Positions 38,701 through 52,347 of a DNA stretch of 64,000 bases are shown in pieces. The stretch lies in contig NC_088306.1 in assembly GCF_032854445.1 (NCBI RefSeq), forward strand, positions 11,219,386 through 11,283,385, in the 5' to 3' direction. Source of the stretch: Liolophura sinensis. Lineage: Eukaryota > Mollusca > Polyplacophora > Chitonida > Chitonidae. Each line of letters starts with the position of its first letter. Positions within the stretch are counted from its first letter, which is position 1. Made by a program: the position numbers and the translations under genes. The notes beneath the pieces are model-generated. The model saw nothing but the letters and a program-made list of their open reading frames with translations. It ran no database searches and was not told the DNA's origin.

Positions 38701-41700
38701 CTGTACAAGTGCAGATGTACATATCTAAGTCTCAAGTTGATTGGCACTTCTGCACTTGTTATACATTCATCATGAGAGCATTTCTGATTAAATAAAATGA
38801 CAAAAGGTAACCAAGGTGTATGTTTAAAAAGTGTGTGATAATTGTGTGACAGGGATTTCTCTCCATGCTGACATGCGATGTGCCAATCAGAGGAGACGTG
38901 TCCACATGACCATTGAGTTGCCATGGAGTGCAGACAAAGCTGTCCAGCAGTTAGGAAGGTCTCATCGCTCCAATCAAACCAGGTAAACAACATTTAATTA
39001 CGAAGGGCTAATGAAATGATGTATACAAATCTTGAATGGTAATGTTTTTCAGGGGAGCGTGTGGTGGAGCACTTAATTTTCAATCCCTAGAACACACAAG
39101 GTACAGGTTCAAACCTAGCCTTGGACAGAGAGTTTGTAGATATTTATTATAGGTCTTGTGCCAATAAGGCCTGCATATCCACACGCCACATGTGAGAAAG
39201 TTCAGCAGTCAGGTGCCAAAGGTTGGTGGTTTACACCCATACAACTAGGTCCATTGTACAAGTAACAATAACTTGAGTATGGCCTTAAGCAATGATCAGG
39301 TAAATAAATAAATAAATAAATAAATAAAATGGAAAAGCAGTGAATTATTCAGAAATCAAAAGAATCATCAGTGATTGGCAGCTGTGTGAGATAGAAGACA
39401 TTTTGTGAATAAGAATTCTCATTTATTCATATTTTCCATGACAACTTGGGATTTCTCCTGTATTGAGGCCTGTGTACACATACTACAACACACTGTTGGC
39501 ATGCATGTAAAGCACAGGCTTACCCTAAATGACGATAAATTTCACCCATATTTCCTGATTCTGAGAGTTCTATTGATTTCAGAAAGGTGTTTTGAGGTTT
39601 GCTTGGAACATGGGAACCTAACATTCTACTGGAAAACTGGAAAAAGTTTCAACACCAAAAATAATACTTTGTGACATTTATTTGCCTCTAAAAATGCACT
39701 TTTGTGGGTGTAATTTTAGGTCATTTAGGGTAGCTCCTGCACCACTTGTCTTCCTCTGATACTTTTTTATACGCCCCCCCCCCCCCCCCCCTCAATATAT
39801 GTGTTATAGGAGCATACTATGTTATAGCGATTTTGTCCGTATTAGTTTCTGGGCTATATCTCCAGTTATTTTCCTCTGAGTTTTTTACTTTTTGGTAGAT
39901 ACATCAGTACACAGATGATGATGTGTCGTGACTCAAATTTGTCCATTTTCATGGTTGTCGTGGTAACCAGATAGCCAAGTTCCTTATATACTATTTAAAT
40001 AGATATGATTTCTTGTCTGGGCTATAACTGCAACTGTTTTCTGCTTTGAATTTTCATTTTTGGCGGATACATACATGAACAGATGATGATGTGTCGCGAC
40101 TGACATTTGTCCATTTGCTTGGTTGTCATGGTTACCAGATTGCCGTTTTCCATATATATACTATGTAAATAGATATGATTTGCCACATAGAGATTTAATT
40201 TTTGGTGACAGATGACAGATATGTCATGACTCACATTTGTCTATTTTTGTGGTTGTCATGGTAACCAGATAGCCATTTTCCTTATATATACCGTATAAAT
40301 TGGCATGATTTTGTGTTTGGGCTACAACTGTTTTTTAAGCAGTTGCAACTGAGTTTTAATTTTTGGAGAATACATACCTACACAGATGACGATGTGTCAA
40401 GACTCACATTTGCGCCGTTGTTATAGTAACCGCATACCTATGATCAACACACATGAAGATTCCCCTCACAGGTTATACTCACCACAATGCTACTGGTATT
40501 TTTTTATGCATTTCAAACAAATGCATTTGTTGGGGTTATGTTGTGTTCACCTAAACTCTTGTTACAGCTGCGACAGCTCATTTTTATAATTGATGCTTAT
40601 ACATGTATCTGTGTGTTGTTGTTCAGGCAAGCTTTTGACATCCTATCTTTTAACATGGGCTGTTCACTGGAGGAGGGACCTGAGTGTAAGACAACACAAA
40701 ACCTTATGCTGGCGGTGTAACAGCTAACACAAATTTTTGCTTGGTGTGAGGGTGTACTGAGAAAGCTTGACTTTTAAAACTGTTTTGTAATGACCCAGGA
40801 GCCTCTCACCAATGCGGTCGCTAGGAGTTCAAGTCCAGCTCATGCTGGCTTCCTCTCCGGCCGTAAGTGGGAAGGTCTGCCAGCAACCTGCGGATGGTTG
40901 TGGGTTTCCCCCGGGCTCTGCCCGGTTTCCACCCACCATAACGCTGGCTGCCGTCTTATAAGTGAAATATTCTTTAGTATGGCATAAAACACCAATCAAA
41001 TAAATAAATAAATAAATAAAACCATTTTAGCTCATGAAGGTTAAGAAGGTCAAGTTTATGTGTTTTTGTTTAAGAACATTTCTTAAACTAAATATGGAAT
41101 ACTAATACGTGAATGTTTGAAATCTTGTAAATATTGTTGTCTTCAGAACTACGGAACCATGTTTTGATTAGCCCCACTGTCAAGGGTTTTTGTTGGTACA
41201 ACTGCCAGGTTGTAAGTTTTAATGTTCAGGTTTAGATCTGGCCTTCAGATTCATTACACTTGGATGTTGTTCTTTTGTCTTTCTAGTGGCCCTCTTTACA
41301 AATTAGTCACCACAGATTTGGGTGGAGAAAGACGATTTGCTGCAGCTGTTGCTAGGCGACTACAGTCATTGGGTATGATCAGCATTTTAAACCTAAGTAA
41401 TGTTCAGATATCTTTAACCTGAAAAAATAAACATGCTGTTCTGTTGTACAGTAAATGTTGTGAAAACATTTTCTAGTCAATTTATGTTCATTCTCACTAG
41501 AATTCTCACTTTTGTAATTCTAAAGGTAACATTGTCAACATTTAACTTCCGAGTTTAACCTTTAGTCCATTCCTGGGCCTTCAGAACTTAGTGGTTAGCT
41601 TGCTTGTGAAGGCACAGTGACCCAGGGGCCTCTCACCAATGTAAGTTCATGCTGGCTTCCTTTCCTGTTTTGTTGAACGTGGAAGGTCTGTGGCTGCTCA

Positions 41701-44700
41701 TGGATTTGTTTCAAGGCCTTACCTAGTTTTCACCCACCATAATGCCGGCAGCCAATCATATAAGAGAATTATTCTTAAGTTTAGCATCCAGTAATCCAAT
41801 TATTAATCTGATCCAATAAATAAATCTAAGAGTGGGTTTAACTTTCATTTTCTGGGTGACATCACATGAGGCTTTGGTCCATTACCATTTTTGGCCAGTG
41901 AGATTTTTAAGATTCTACTGATTACCATGTTTTCAGGACCTTTTGTGGAAATTTTTGTTGAATCATGTAGTGTTACACGAAGTTTGCTGGAGACCTATTA
42001 TCTTACACCAATATGAAAATGATATATCATATGTGGAAATATTCTGCATCAGAGCTTTCCGAAAGGCAGGTGGTTTACTACGAATGGTTTAGTGCATTGA
42101 ACAAAAATGAAAATAAAGTAATTAATTCCCATCAAAATCCATTGTGATTTCTTTGTGTCTCCTAGGTGCCTTAACCAAGGGTGACAGGCGTGCAGCTAGT
42201 GGCGCTGATCTGTCTGAGTTTAACTTTGACACACCATATGGCAGGTCTGCACTCCGAGCGTTGTATCAGGGTATTTGTCAGGTACGGAGACCTTGCTGTG
42301 TGTTATATTTGATTAACTTTTGACTTTTATTATTATTATTACTTTCATTGTTGTCTTAAAGTAATACAACCTTCATTGTCAGCTGTTTCTGCAGATACTC
42401 TTTGCTCTACATTGCTGTTGAATATGCTTCATTGTGGTGTTAAAGAACCATTAGCACTTTGATTACAAAGTTCCTGTGTTGCGAAAACCTTTTTTCAAAT
42501 GCCAGCATTCAGGATACAAGTTCTGAAATTGACATTTTACCCTTTGAGTTGCTGTCATAAGGAAAAACAGCAAGCAGTAAAGCATAATGTGAAAGATGAT
42601 GTCATTTACACAGAGCCGTTGTATTTAGATATCTGTAAGTTTATAGCTGTACAAAGGAATTTATTTTGTTTCTATTTCAGGGAGATATTGTACGAGGCGT
42701 AAAATTCAACGACATCAATAATGGGAAGTTTGATCTCCCTCAGTTTAACACTGTTATGCAGGTAACATCTTAACACATTTATCTTATCCTTTGTAATGGT
42801 AACAGTTGTTATAAATGCAATAACATAGGTCATTTTCTCTGGGTTGTCAGAGTGATCACATATAAGATGAACTTTCAATAAATAATTTAAATGGAATCAA
42901 TTTTTAGTCAATGAATGACTGCCATCGTATAAGTGAAATATTCTTGAGTAGGGGGTAAAACACCAATCAAGTAAATAAATAAATATTGAATGAATGAATT
43001 ATCAATACTGACATGTGAATTATAGAGAGGAAATGATATATAGAGTTGAAGTATTATGAATAATTTTGATTCATTTGTCCAATAATTTTGTATCTCCAAA
43101 AACAAACTGTACAGTTCTAGTCATTAGAAGACCTAAGTGGAAATGGAAGCTTATAAGGGTATAAACTGGAATTGCAGGTGAAATACATGTGGCTACCAAT
43201 AGTTTTGCTTCAGGTTTAGACTGGGTGATCCATCACAAGTTTCTCTTGCAGAATAATGAATTACATCCTTGTCTAGAGTACCAAAGGTAGCTCTTTTTAT
43301 GAACCATGTAGGCAAACCTTGATGTTTAGTTGTTTTTTTTTTTCTTTGTTTTTTCTGCAGGAGTGTTTGTATTTCATGGGGTTAATAAGTGAAGGTAAAG
43401 TCGGTCAGATTGCAAAAGTCTTGGACAAGGACAACGGTGATGTGGGCAAATTCCTCAACAGAATCTTGGGACTAAGTGTTCAGAGACAAAACCTGGTGAG
43501 ATTTTTAGTCCTGAAACCTTTTCATGTTTGTTGTGGGCAAATTCCTGAACAGAATTTTGGGACCAAGTGTTCTAAGACAAAACCTGGTGAGATTTTCAGT
43601 CCTGAAACCTTTTCATGTTTGTTGTGGGCAAATTCCTCAACAGAATTTTGGGACTAAGTGCTCAGAGACAAAACCTGGTGAGATTTTCAGTCCTGAAACC
43701 TTTTCATTTTTGATGTGGTCAAATTCCTCAACAGAATTTTGGGACTAAGTGTTCTGAGACAAAACCTGGTGAGATTTTCAGTCCTGAAACCTTTTCATGT
43801 TTGTTGTGGGCAAATTCTTGAACAGAATTTTGGGACCAAGTGTTCTAAGACAAAACTTGGTGAGATTTTCAGTCCTGAAACCTTTTCATGTTTGTTGTGG
43901 GCAAATTCCTGAACAGAATTTTGGGACCAAGTGCTCAGAGACAAAACCTGGTGAGATTTTCAGTCCTGAAACCTTTTCATTTTTGATGTGGGCAAATTCC
44001 TTAACAGAATTTTGGAACTTAGTGTTCTAAGACAAAACCTGGTGAGATCTTCAGTCCTGAAACCTTTTCATTTTTGATGTGGACAAATTCCCCAACAGAA
44101 TCTTGGGACTAAGTGCTCAGAGACAAAACCTGGTGAGATTTTCAGTCCTGAAACCTTTTCATTTTTGATGTGGTCAAATTCCTCAACAGAATTTTGGGAC
44201 TAAATGTTCTGAGACAAAACCTGGTGAGATTTTCAGTCCTGAAACCTTTTCATTTTTGATGTGGGCAAATTCCTAAACAGAATTTCGGAACTTAGTGTTC
44301 TAAGACAAAACTTGGTGAGATTTTCAGTCCTGAAACCTTTTCATTTTTGATGTGGGCAAATTCCTTAACAGAATTTTGGGACTAAGTGTTCTGAGACAAA
44401 ACTTGGTGAGATTTTCAGTCCTGAAACCTTTTCATTTTTGATGTGGACAAATTCCCCAACAGAATCTTGGGACTAAGTGTTCTGAGACAAAACCTGGTGA
44501 GATTTTCAGTCCTGAAACCTTTTCATTTTTGATGTGGTCAAATTCCCCAACAGAATCTTGGGACTAAGTGTTCTGAGACAAAACCTGGTGAGATTTTCAG
44601 TCCTGAAACCTTTTCATTTTTGATGTGGTCAAATTCCCCAACAGAATCTTGGGACTAAGTGTTCTGAGACAAAACCTGGTGAGATTTTCAGTCCTGAAAC

Positions 44701-47700
44701 CTTTTCATTTTTGATGTCAGCATATTCCCCAGCAGAATCTTGGGACTAAGTGTTCTGAGACAAAACCTGGTGAGATTTTCAGTCCTGAAACCTTTTCATT
44801 TTTGATGTGGTCAAATTCCCCAACAGAATCTTGGGACTAAGTGTTCTGAGACAAAACCTGGTGAGATTTTCAGTCCTGAAACCTTTTCATTTTTGATGTG
44901 GGCAAATTCCTTAACAGAATTTTGGAACTTAGTGTTCTAAGACAAAACCTGGTGAGATCTTCAGTCCTGAAACCTTTTCATTTTTGATGTGGACAAATTC
45001 CCCAACAGAATCTTGGGACTAAGTGCTCAGAGACAAAACCTGGTGAGATTTTCAGTCCTGAAACCTTTTCATTTTTGATGTGGTCAAATTCCTCAACAGA
45101 ATTTTGGGACTAAATGTTCTGAGACAAAACCTGGTGAGATTTTCAGTCCTGAAACCTTTTCATTTTTGATGTGGGCAAATTCCTAAACAGAATTTCGGAA
45201 CTTAGTGTTCTAAGACAAAACTTGGTGAGATTTTCAGTCCTGAAACCTTTTCATTTTTGATGTGGGCAAATTCCTTAACAGAATTTTGGGACTAAGTGTT
45301 CTGAGACAAAACTTGGTGAGATTTTCAGTCCTGAAACCTTTTCATTTTTGATGTGGACAAATTCCCCAACAGAATCTTGGGACTAAGTGTTCTGAGACAA
45401 AACCTGGTGAGATTTTCAGTCCTGAAACCTTTTCATTTTTGATGTGGTCAAATTCCCCAACAGAATCTTGGGACTAAGTGTTCTGAGACAAAACCTGGTG
45501 AGATTTTCAGTCCTGAAACCTTTTCATTTTTGATGTGGTCAAATTCCCCAACAGAATCTTGGGACTAAGTGTTCTGAGACAAAACCTGGTGAGATTTTCA
45601 GTCCTGAAACCTTTTCATTTTTGATGTCAGCATATTCCCCAGCAGAATCTTGGGACTAAGTGTTCTGAGACAAAACCTGGTGAGATTTTCAGTCCTGAAA
45701 CCTTTTCATTTTTGATGTCAGCATATTCCCCAGCAGAATCTTGGGACTAAGTGTTCTGAGACAAAACCTGGTGAGATTTTCAGTCCTGAAACCTTTTCAT
45801 TTTTGATGTGGTCAAATTCCCCAACAGAATCTTGGGACTAAGTGTTTTGAGACAAAACCTGGTGAGATTTTCAGTCCTGAAACCTTTTCATTTTTGATGT
45901 GGGCAAATTCCTTAACAGAAATTTGGAACTTAGTGTTCTAAGACAAAACTTGGTGAGATTTTCAGTCCTGAAACCTTTTCATTTTTGATGTGGGCAAATT
46001 CCTGAACAGAATTTTGGGACTTAGTGTTCTGAAACAAAACCTGGTGAGATTTTCAGTCTTGAAGCCTTTTCATTTTTGATGTCAGCAAATTACCCAACAG
46101 AATCTTGGGACTAAATGCACAGAGGCAAAACCTGGTGAGAGTTCTGAGAGTTCTATTTCTTTATGTACAGGTTTTCTTATGTGAACTTTTGCACTTGCGC
46201 ATTAAATACCAGATGACAAAGGGGATTTTTCCACCATAATGCTGGCCGTCATCGTATAAGTGAAATATTCTTGAGTACGACGTAAAACACCAATTAAATA
46301 AATAAATAAATCATAGTGAATTTTTTTTTCTCTTTTTTTTCTTTTATGGAGATACTGTAATCTTCAACCTTTTCAACCACTGTGCACTTTTTTCAGTGGA
46401 ATTTATGCGCACAATTATTATGAAAATGAAGCTAAATATTACTTGTTTGTGTCATTAAAGATGCAAGCTTCATAAAACTCTGCAGATCTCTACACCCCAC
46501 AGTTCTCTCAGAATGTTTTAGGATATTGGTTGCAGATATGGTTGAAAATTGTAAAAATTAGGGCAATGATTCTTTCCCTTTGTAAGCAGCTAATGTTTAT
46601 GTCTCTGTGTCTGTCTCTTTCAGATATTCAACTATTTCTGTGAGGTCATGAAGGTTATGATTGCTAATGCCAGAAAGGAAGGGAGGTAAGTCTTGTCCTT
46701 TGACCAGGTACAAATCACTGATTTTTTGTTTAGATAAATGCATGATCTGGACATCAACATGTTTTGAAGCATGCATGGGAAGGTCTTTCAGCAACCTGTT
46801 GATGGTCATGGGTATCTGACCACTTGGCCTTACTTGGCCATGGCCTTTGTGGTGATTCCCCTCACCATGATGCTGGCCATCTTCATATTAGTAAAATATT
46901 TGAATGGCTGTAGAAACACTGTAAAATATACCAGTTGCTTGGTCATGATGTGCACAAACAACAACAGTCTGTGTATGTATATACACTCAGCAGATGAATT
47001 TCTTTCTTTATTTATTTGATTTGTGTTTTATGCCGTATTCAAGAGTGTCTATGGCATCCAGAAGCATTATGATGGTAGGAAACCAGTCAGAGCTCAGGGG
47101 AAACCAACGATCAGCCGCAGGTTGCCTCTGCAGATGAAGGCAGTGGAAATGATAGTGGAATAGTGGCCTGCTACAGGTGAACTGTTGGCCTGGTACAGGT
47201 GAACTGTTGGCCTGGTACAGGTGAACTGTTGGCCTGCTTCAGGTGAACTGTTGGCCCTGCTACAGGTGAACTGTTGGCCTGCTACAGGTGAACTGTTGGC
47301 CTGCTACAGGTGAACTGTTGGCATGGTACAGGTGAACTGTTGGCCTGCTACACATGAACTGTTGGCCCTGCTACAGGTGAACTGTTGGCCTGCCACTGAG
47401 AACCAAGTTCTGTAGATCTGGCTGGTATATATATAGAAGAAGAATGACTAGTACAGTAGATTATTCGCTTGGCTCAGTTCTGCCTCACCAAGATGACTAT
47501 ACTGCGTGCCAGATTATCACTAAAGCAACTTTGTCATGAAAGTTAGGTATTAAAAAAAAGCAAAAAGAAAAAACAAATAAACAAACTGAATACCGAAATT
47601 GCAGTTATCATCACGGATACCTAATGTGTTTGTTTGTACTTAATGTGAACAGTTATGGAGTACCCGAGGTTACTATTCCGAAGTTAATCGGAATCATCCG

Positions 47701-50700
47701 AAGTGTGATGCTCCGCGAAGTCCCTGTCTGACAGTCAGGTCAGCAGCAGTCAAACCTAATTTTGTTTGTCAAGTTTTACGGATTCTTCTTACATGAACCA
47801 TTGACGTACACGGTCCCATGGAAGCTCAAGACATGAGTTGTGTTCTTTCCTGAGCCCACAATCTTACATTTATTTATTTATTTATTTCATTGGTGTTTTA
47901 CGCCGTACTCAAGAATATTTCACTGATATGACATCAGCCAGCATTATGGTGGGAGGAAACCGGCCACAGCCCGGGGGAAACCCACGACCATCCGCAGGTT
48001 GCTGTCAGACCTTCCCACGTACGGCCGGAGAGGAAGCCAGCATGAGCTGGACTTGAACTCACAGCGACGGCATTGGTGAGAGACTCCTGGTCATTACGCT
48101 GTGCTAGCGCGCTAACCAACTGAGCCACAGAGGCCCCACACAATCTTACAGTGTGCTTTCCTGGATTACACTAATTCTGCTTAATCCACGGTGCTTAATC
48201 CATGGTGCAGTTTAATCATTTGTACTTGAATAGTTTATAGAGTAAAGCACAAGACAAGATGACGTATTTCACCATTTACTTGTGACCATTTGCCAGCCAT
48301 CACACTGTTGTTGCTACTCTGGTTTTACTGTCTATCCTGTAAGTTTTTGTTATTATATTGTATCAGGTACAACGAGGGATTGCTGGACATCATGGCAGCA
48401 TCAGTGGAGATGGAGAAGGAACCAAGAGAGGTGTTCAAAGATGTCAGTAAAGGGAATGCTGTCACAAAGTAAGACTAATACAAATCCCTACAGGAAATCA
48501 GTATGGCTGGAAATGCTCACCCTAATCTGTAGTAAGAAATGAATTACAAATCTAGGTGATGACCAATAAAAAAAATTTCAGTTAAAAGCCGGTATATTGT
48601 CAGTTTGAATGCAGGTCATTGCCATGGTGAATGAATTATTGTATTTCACCTAGCACTGAATTGGCTTATACACCTGGGCAACTGAAGAATTTTTTGCGAA
48701 ATTTGATTAATTTCTTTTCACAAGGACTTATGTGCTTGCATCAATGGTATCGTTTTGAGGCCTTTATGTGCTTCTGAACTTGCATTTTTACATACCAAAT
48801 TTTAGGGAAAATACAGTAAATCCTTCTTTATCTTTTGGACTGTAACAGTAGCTTAGTTGGTTAAGTGAGGTTGCCGAGTTAGATCCAGCTCTTGCTGATT
48901 TGGCTCTGGCTGTTCAGAGGTTTATTAGGTACCTTGCAAAGAGCAAATTTGCACATTGCAACTGTGAAAACTTCCTGAGTGGTTCATGGCACTGCCAAGG
49001 CATCAAATGTACAAATACAATTAAATATACATGTAGACAAATTACATTTGTCATTTGCTTGTCGGCTTTTTAACATTCTGAGACAGGAATTGTCAGCTGA
49101 TCAGTTGAATTTGATGGGAAATCAGAGTTTTCAAAGTATCTAATATTTGACCAAAATGGTCAAAAGTAGTAGCTTTACTAATGGCTAGAAATTTCAGCTG
49201 ATTTGGATAGAAAACATTCTCTTCCCAGAACATTGGAAAATGTTGCAATGTCTGTTCAATAGACTCTGCTGTACCTATTAACAAAGCTTATTAGCTTGCA
49301 TGCCAGTCAGTATTACCTCCCTTTTTTTTTTTTGCCAGACATATTGTGTTGACGGTGGACAGGGGCATGAGCTGGGATCAGGCCACTGTTAGGCTGAGTA
49401 ACCACAGTGGCAAAGATGATGGGTTCTATGTGTCTCGCAAAGACATATTTGGACGCAAACTCTACCTGCTGGCCACGCAGAAAGAAAACTCTGCACATGC
49501 GTTCAGGATTGCCAGGTGGGTGGGAAAATCCACAGGTTTATGGTACTTGACAGGTATGCACTAATAGACTGCTTGAGGTCATGACCTGTTTGATAACTGG
49601 AAGGTGTGTGATAACTGACCTCAGCTTGGAACTCCTATATGCACTGTATTGTGATTGACAGCTACATAGTGATTAACAGCTACATTGTGATTGACAGCTA
49701 CATGTACATTGTGATTGACAGCTACATTGATTTTTTTTTTGATTGGTGTTTTACGCCGTACTCAAGAATATTTCACTTATACGACGGCAGCCAGCATTAT
49801 GGTGGGCGGAAACCGGGCAGAGCCCGGGGCCCGGGGGAAACCCACGACCATCCGCAGGTTGCTGACAGACCTTCTCACATACGGCCGGAGAGGAAGCCAG
49901 CATGAGCTGGACTTGAACTCACAGCGACCGCATTGGTGAGAGACTCCTGGGTCATTATGCTGCGCTAGCGCGCTAACCAGGTGAGCCACGGAGGCCCCCA
50001 GCTACATTGACAGCTACATTGTGATTGACAGCTACATTGTGATTGACAGCTACATTGACTTATTGACTGGTATCGCATAACTGACGCTAAGCTGAATTTT
50101 GAAAAATTTTTTTTTTTTTTTAAGTTATTTATTCATTTTCATTTATTTCTGAATTTTTTTACTGAAAGTTTTTTTACTAAAATGAAATAAATGAAAAGCA
50201 TTTTATAATATTTTCAGGCCTAACACGGGGCTGTCCTCATTTGAAGAAGAGCGGTCTGATCTGCTGATGAGATATGCTCCCTTAGCTGTAGAGGAAGCAG
50301 GTAAGTTTCAGGGGAGATTTCGAGGGGTAGCAGTAACTCTTGGCCCCCGGGCTCTGTCCGGTTTCCTCCCAACATAACTCTGGCCGCCATCATATAAGTG
50401 AAGTATTCTTGAGTACAGCGTAAAACACCAGTGAAATCAATAAATAGAACTCTTGGTGCTAATCTGCCAGTTTTAGCAAATTAACATAATCCCATCTGAT
50501 GAAGTCACATGGTGTAAAACTGATTTAAACAGAAACAAACTGAGAATAATCTTGCCAGGTACTGTTTCCAGATTCACCCTGGTGAAACAACTCACTTGAT
50601 TAAACCGTTTTTATTAAAACCTACCTGTACATGAAATCCATTCAAAAACCCAAGTGCAAAAAGCAATTTAAAAAAATAGAAATGAGCTGTATACTAGACA

Positions 50701-50978
50701 TTTGCCAAGTTATGCATGTTGTGCAGTGTTGTATGACCCTTTGTTCCCATGCACACTGATGCAAACTCAGGATCACTATTTGACCTATAGATTACCTTGA
50801 CCTGCATGTACAACCCAAAAGCGTCTCTCTTATTTCTGTACTTTATTCAGTTGATCCAAACTTGAATAGTGAATGTTACAACAGTATTTTTTTTCTTGGT
50901 GTAAGGGAGAAATATGTGTGCTTGTCATTATTTAATATAAAACTACAAAACACCAGACAATTTCTTGTAGGGTATAGT

Positions 50979-51011
<33 letters not shown>

Positions 51012-52293
51012 ATATATATATATATATGTGTATATGTATACATGGATGAATATACATATGTGTGGATATACATATAAAGTTAAAAATTCAAAAATGAGTA
51101 ACAAGAAAGACAAATTAAATCACGTGTAAAACTACTTCCACAGACTAACATTATTTCACATCATGTTACATGAAGTTTACATTTCTACACCAAAATCTGT
51201 TTGATCTTCTAAGCAGATTTGCATAATAACCTGCAGAAGCCTTAAGAGACAGGGAGTATTTGTATCTTGAATAGCTCATTTTGTTTAGTCATAGTCTGGA
51301 GGATATTTATGGGGCCATGTATTATGGATACACATCACAAATTATTATGTCGGATACCTTGCATGTATCTGACAAATGTGTTTCATGTCCTGCTTTAACC
51401 GTATCAGTCTCATAACTGCATCCTTTTCTTTTCTTCTTGCCATTAGTTTGTTTATTTCCTCATTATTTGATCCAAGTTAAATCATTACAAATGTGGAAGT
51501 GTTCTTGCCTGGACTTTGTCACTCCGAGCAGTTGCATTTTTTAACGCATCCGTTTAAAATATCAATACTTTGTGTATGAGAACATGAAAAACAGGCCCAG
51601 TCTTGCTTGTGGTAAAGGTGTTCACCCCAAAAAATGTGAGGATCTATAAAGAGTTTGATGCTGGGTGTGGTACATTAAAACCATGGTTCTTATGCCCAAG
51701 ACTTTCATAACAATTTATGCTCGTAATATGATGCCTAAAATCACACCTGTTTTATGTTGGTGATAAAATTAGTTCTTATACTGTTTCAACTCCAAAGTCA
51801 TTGCCAAGCAATGAACAACTTTGAAACATTCTCCTTTTTACGGTGGCCCAAGTTTAGATCAGATGGTCATTAGTCCAATCCTATACAGTGGAGACTGTAG
51901 TCTTCCAATCAAATGCCACCATTAATGTTAATTTGCATACATGAATAAACATGTGCTTGAAATTGTCAGCGTATGTGAAGGATCTAAAGGTTGTTGACAT
52001 TCCACATGCTGTGTCAGTTGAAATTACAATGGACTCAAGTCCCTTCTGCAAAGTTCTGATGGTGATTGAACAGTGCAGTTATGCAGCTAGTAGCACATTT
52101 ATTTTGTAAACATCTGATGAGAATTCACAAACTCAAAACCTACCACTACACTTTGAAAACTTTGAAAATGGTACAGCCATCTGCTTGCTATGTCTACCTT
52201 TGTACAGTTTGATTGAAAAGCTTATATATATATATATATAATCATACTGTGAAAACGTACATGTATATGTATGTAATATATCTATGTAGATAC

Positions 52294-52347
<54 letters not shown>

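Noticed and set aside
43319-44030. Open frames continuing past the exon end into the 91-bp array
   Set aside because: The true exon ends at 43495; later frames are repeat read-through.
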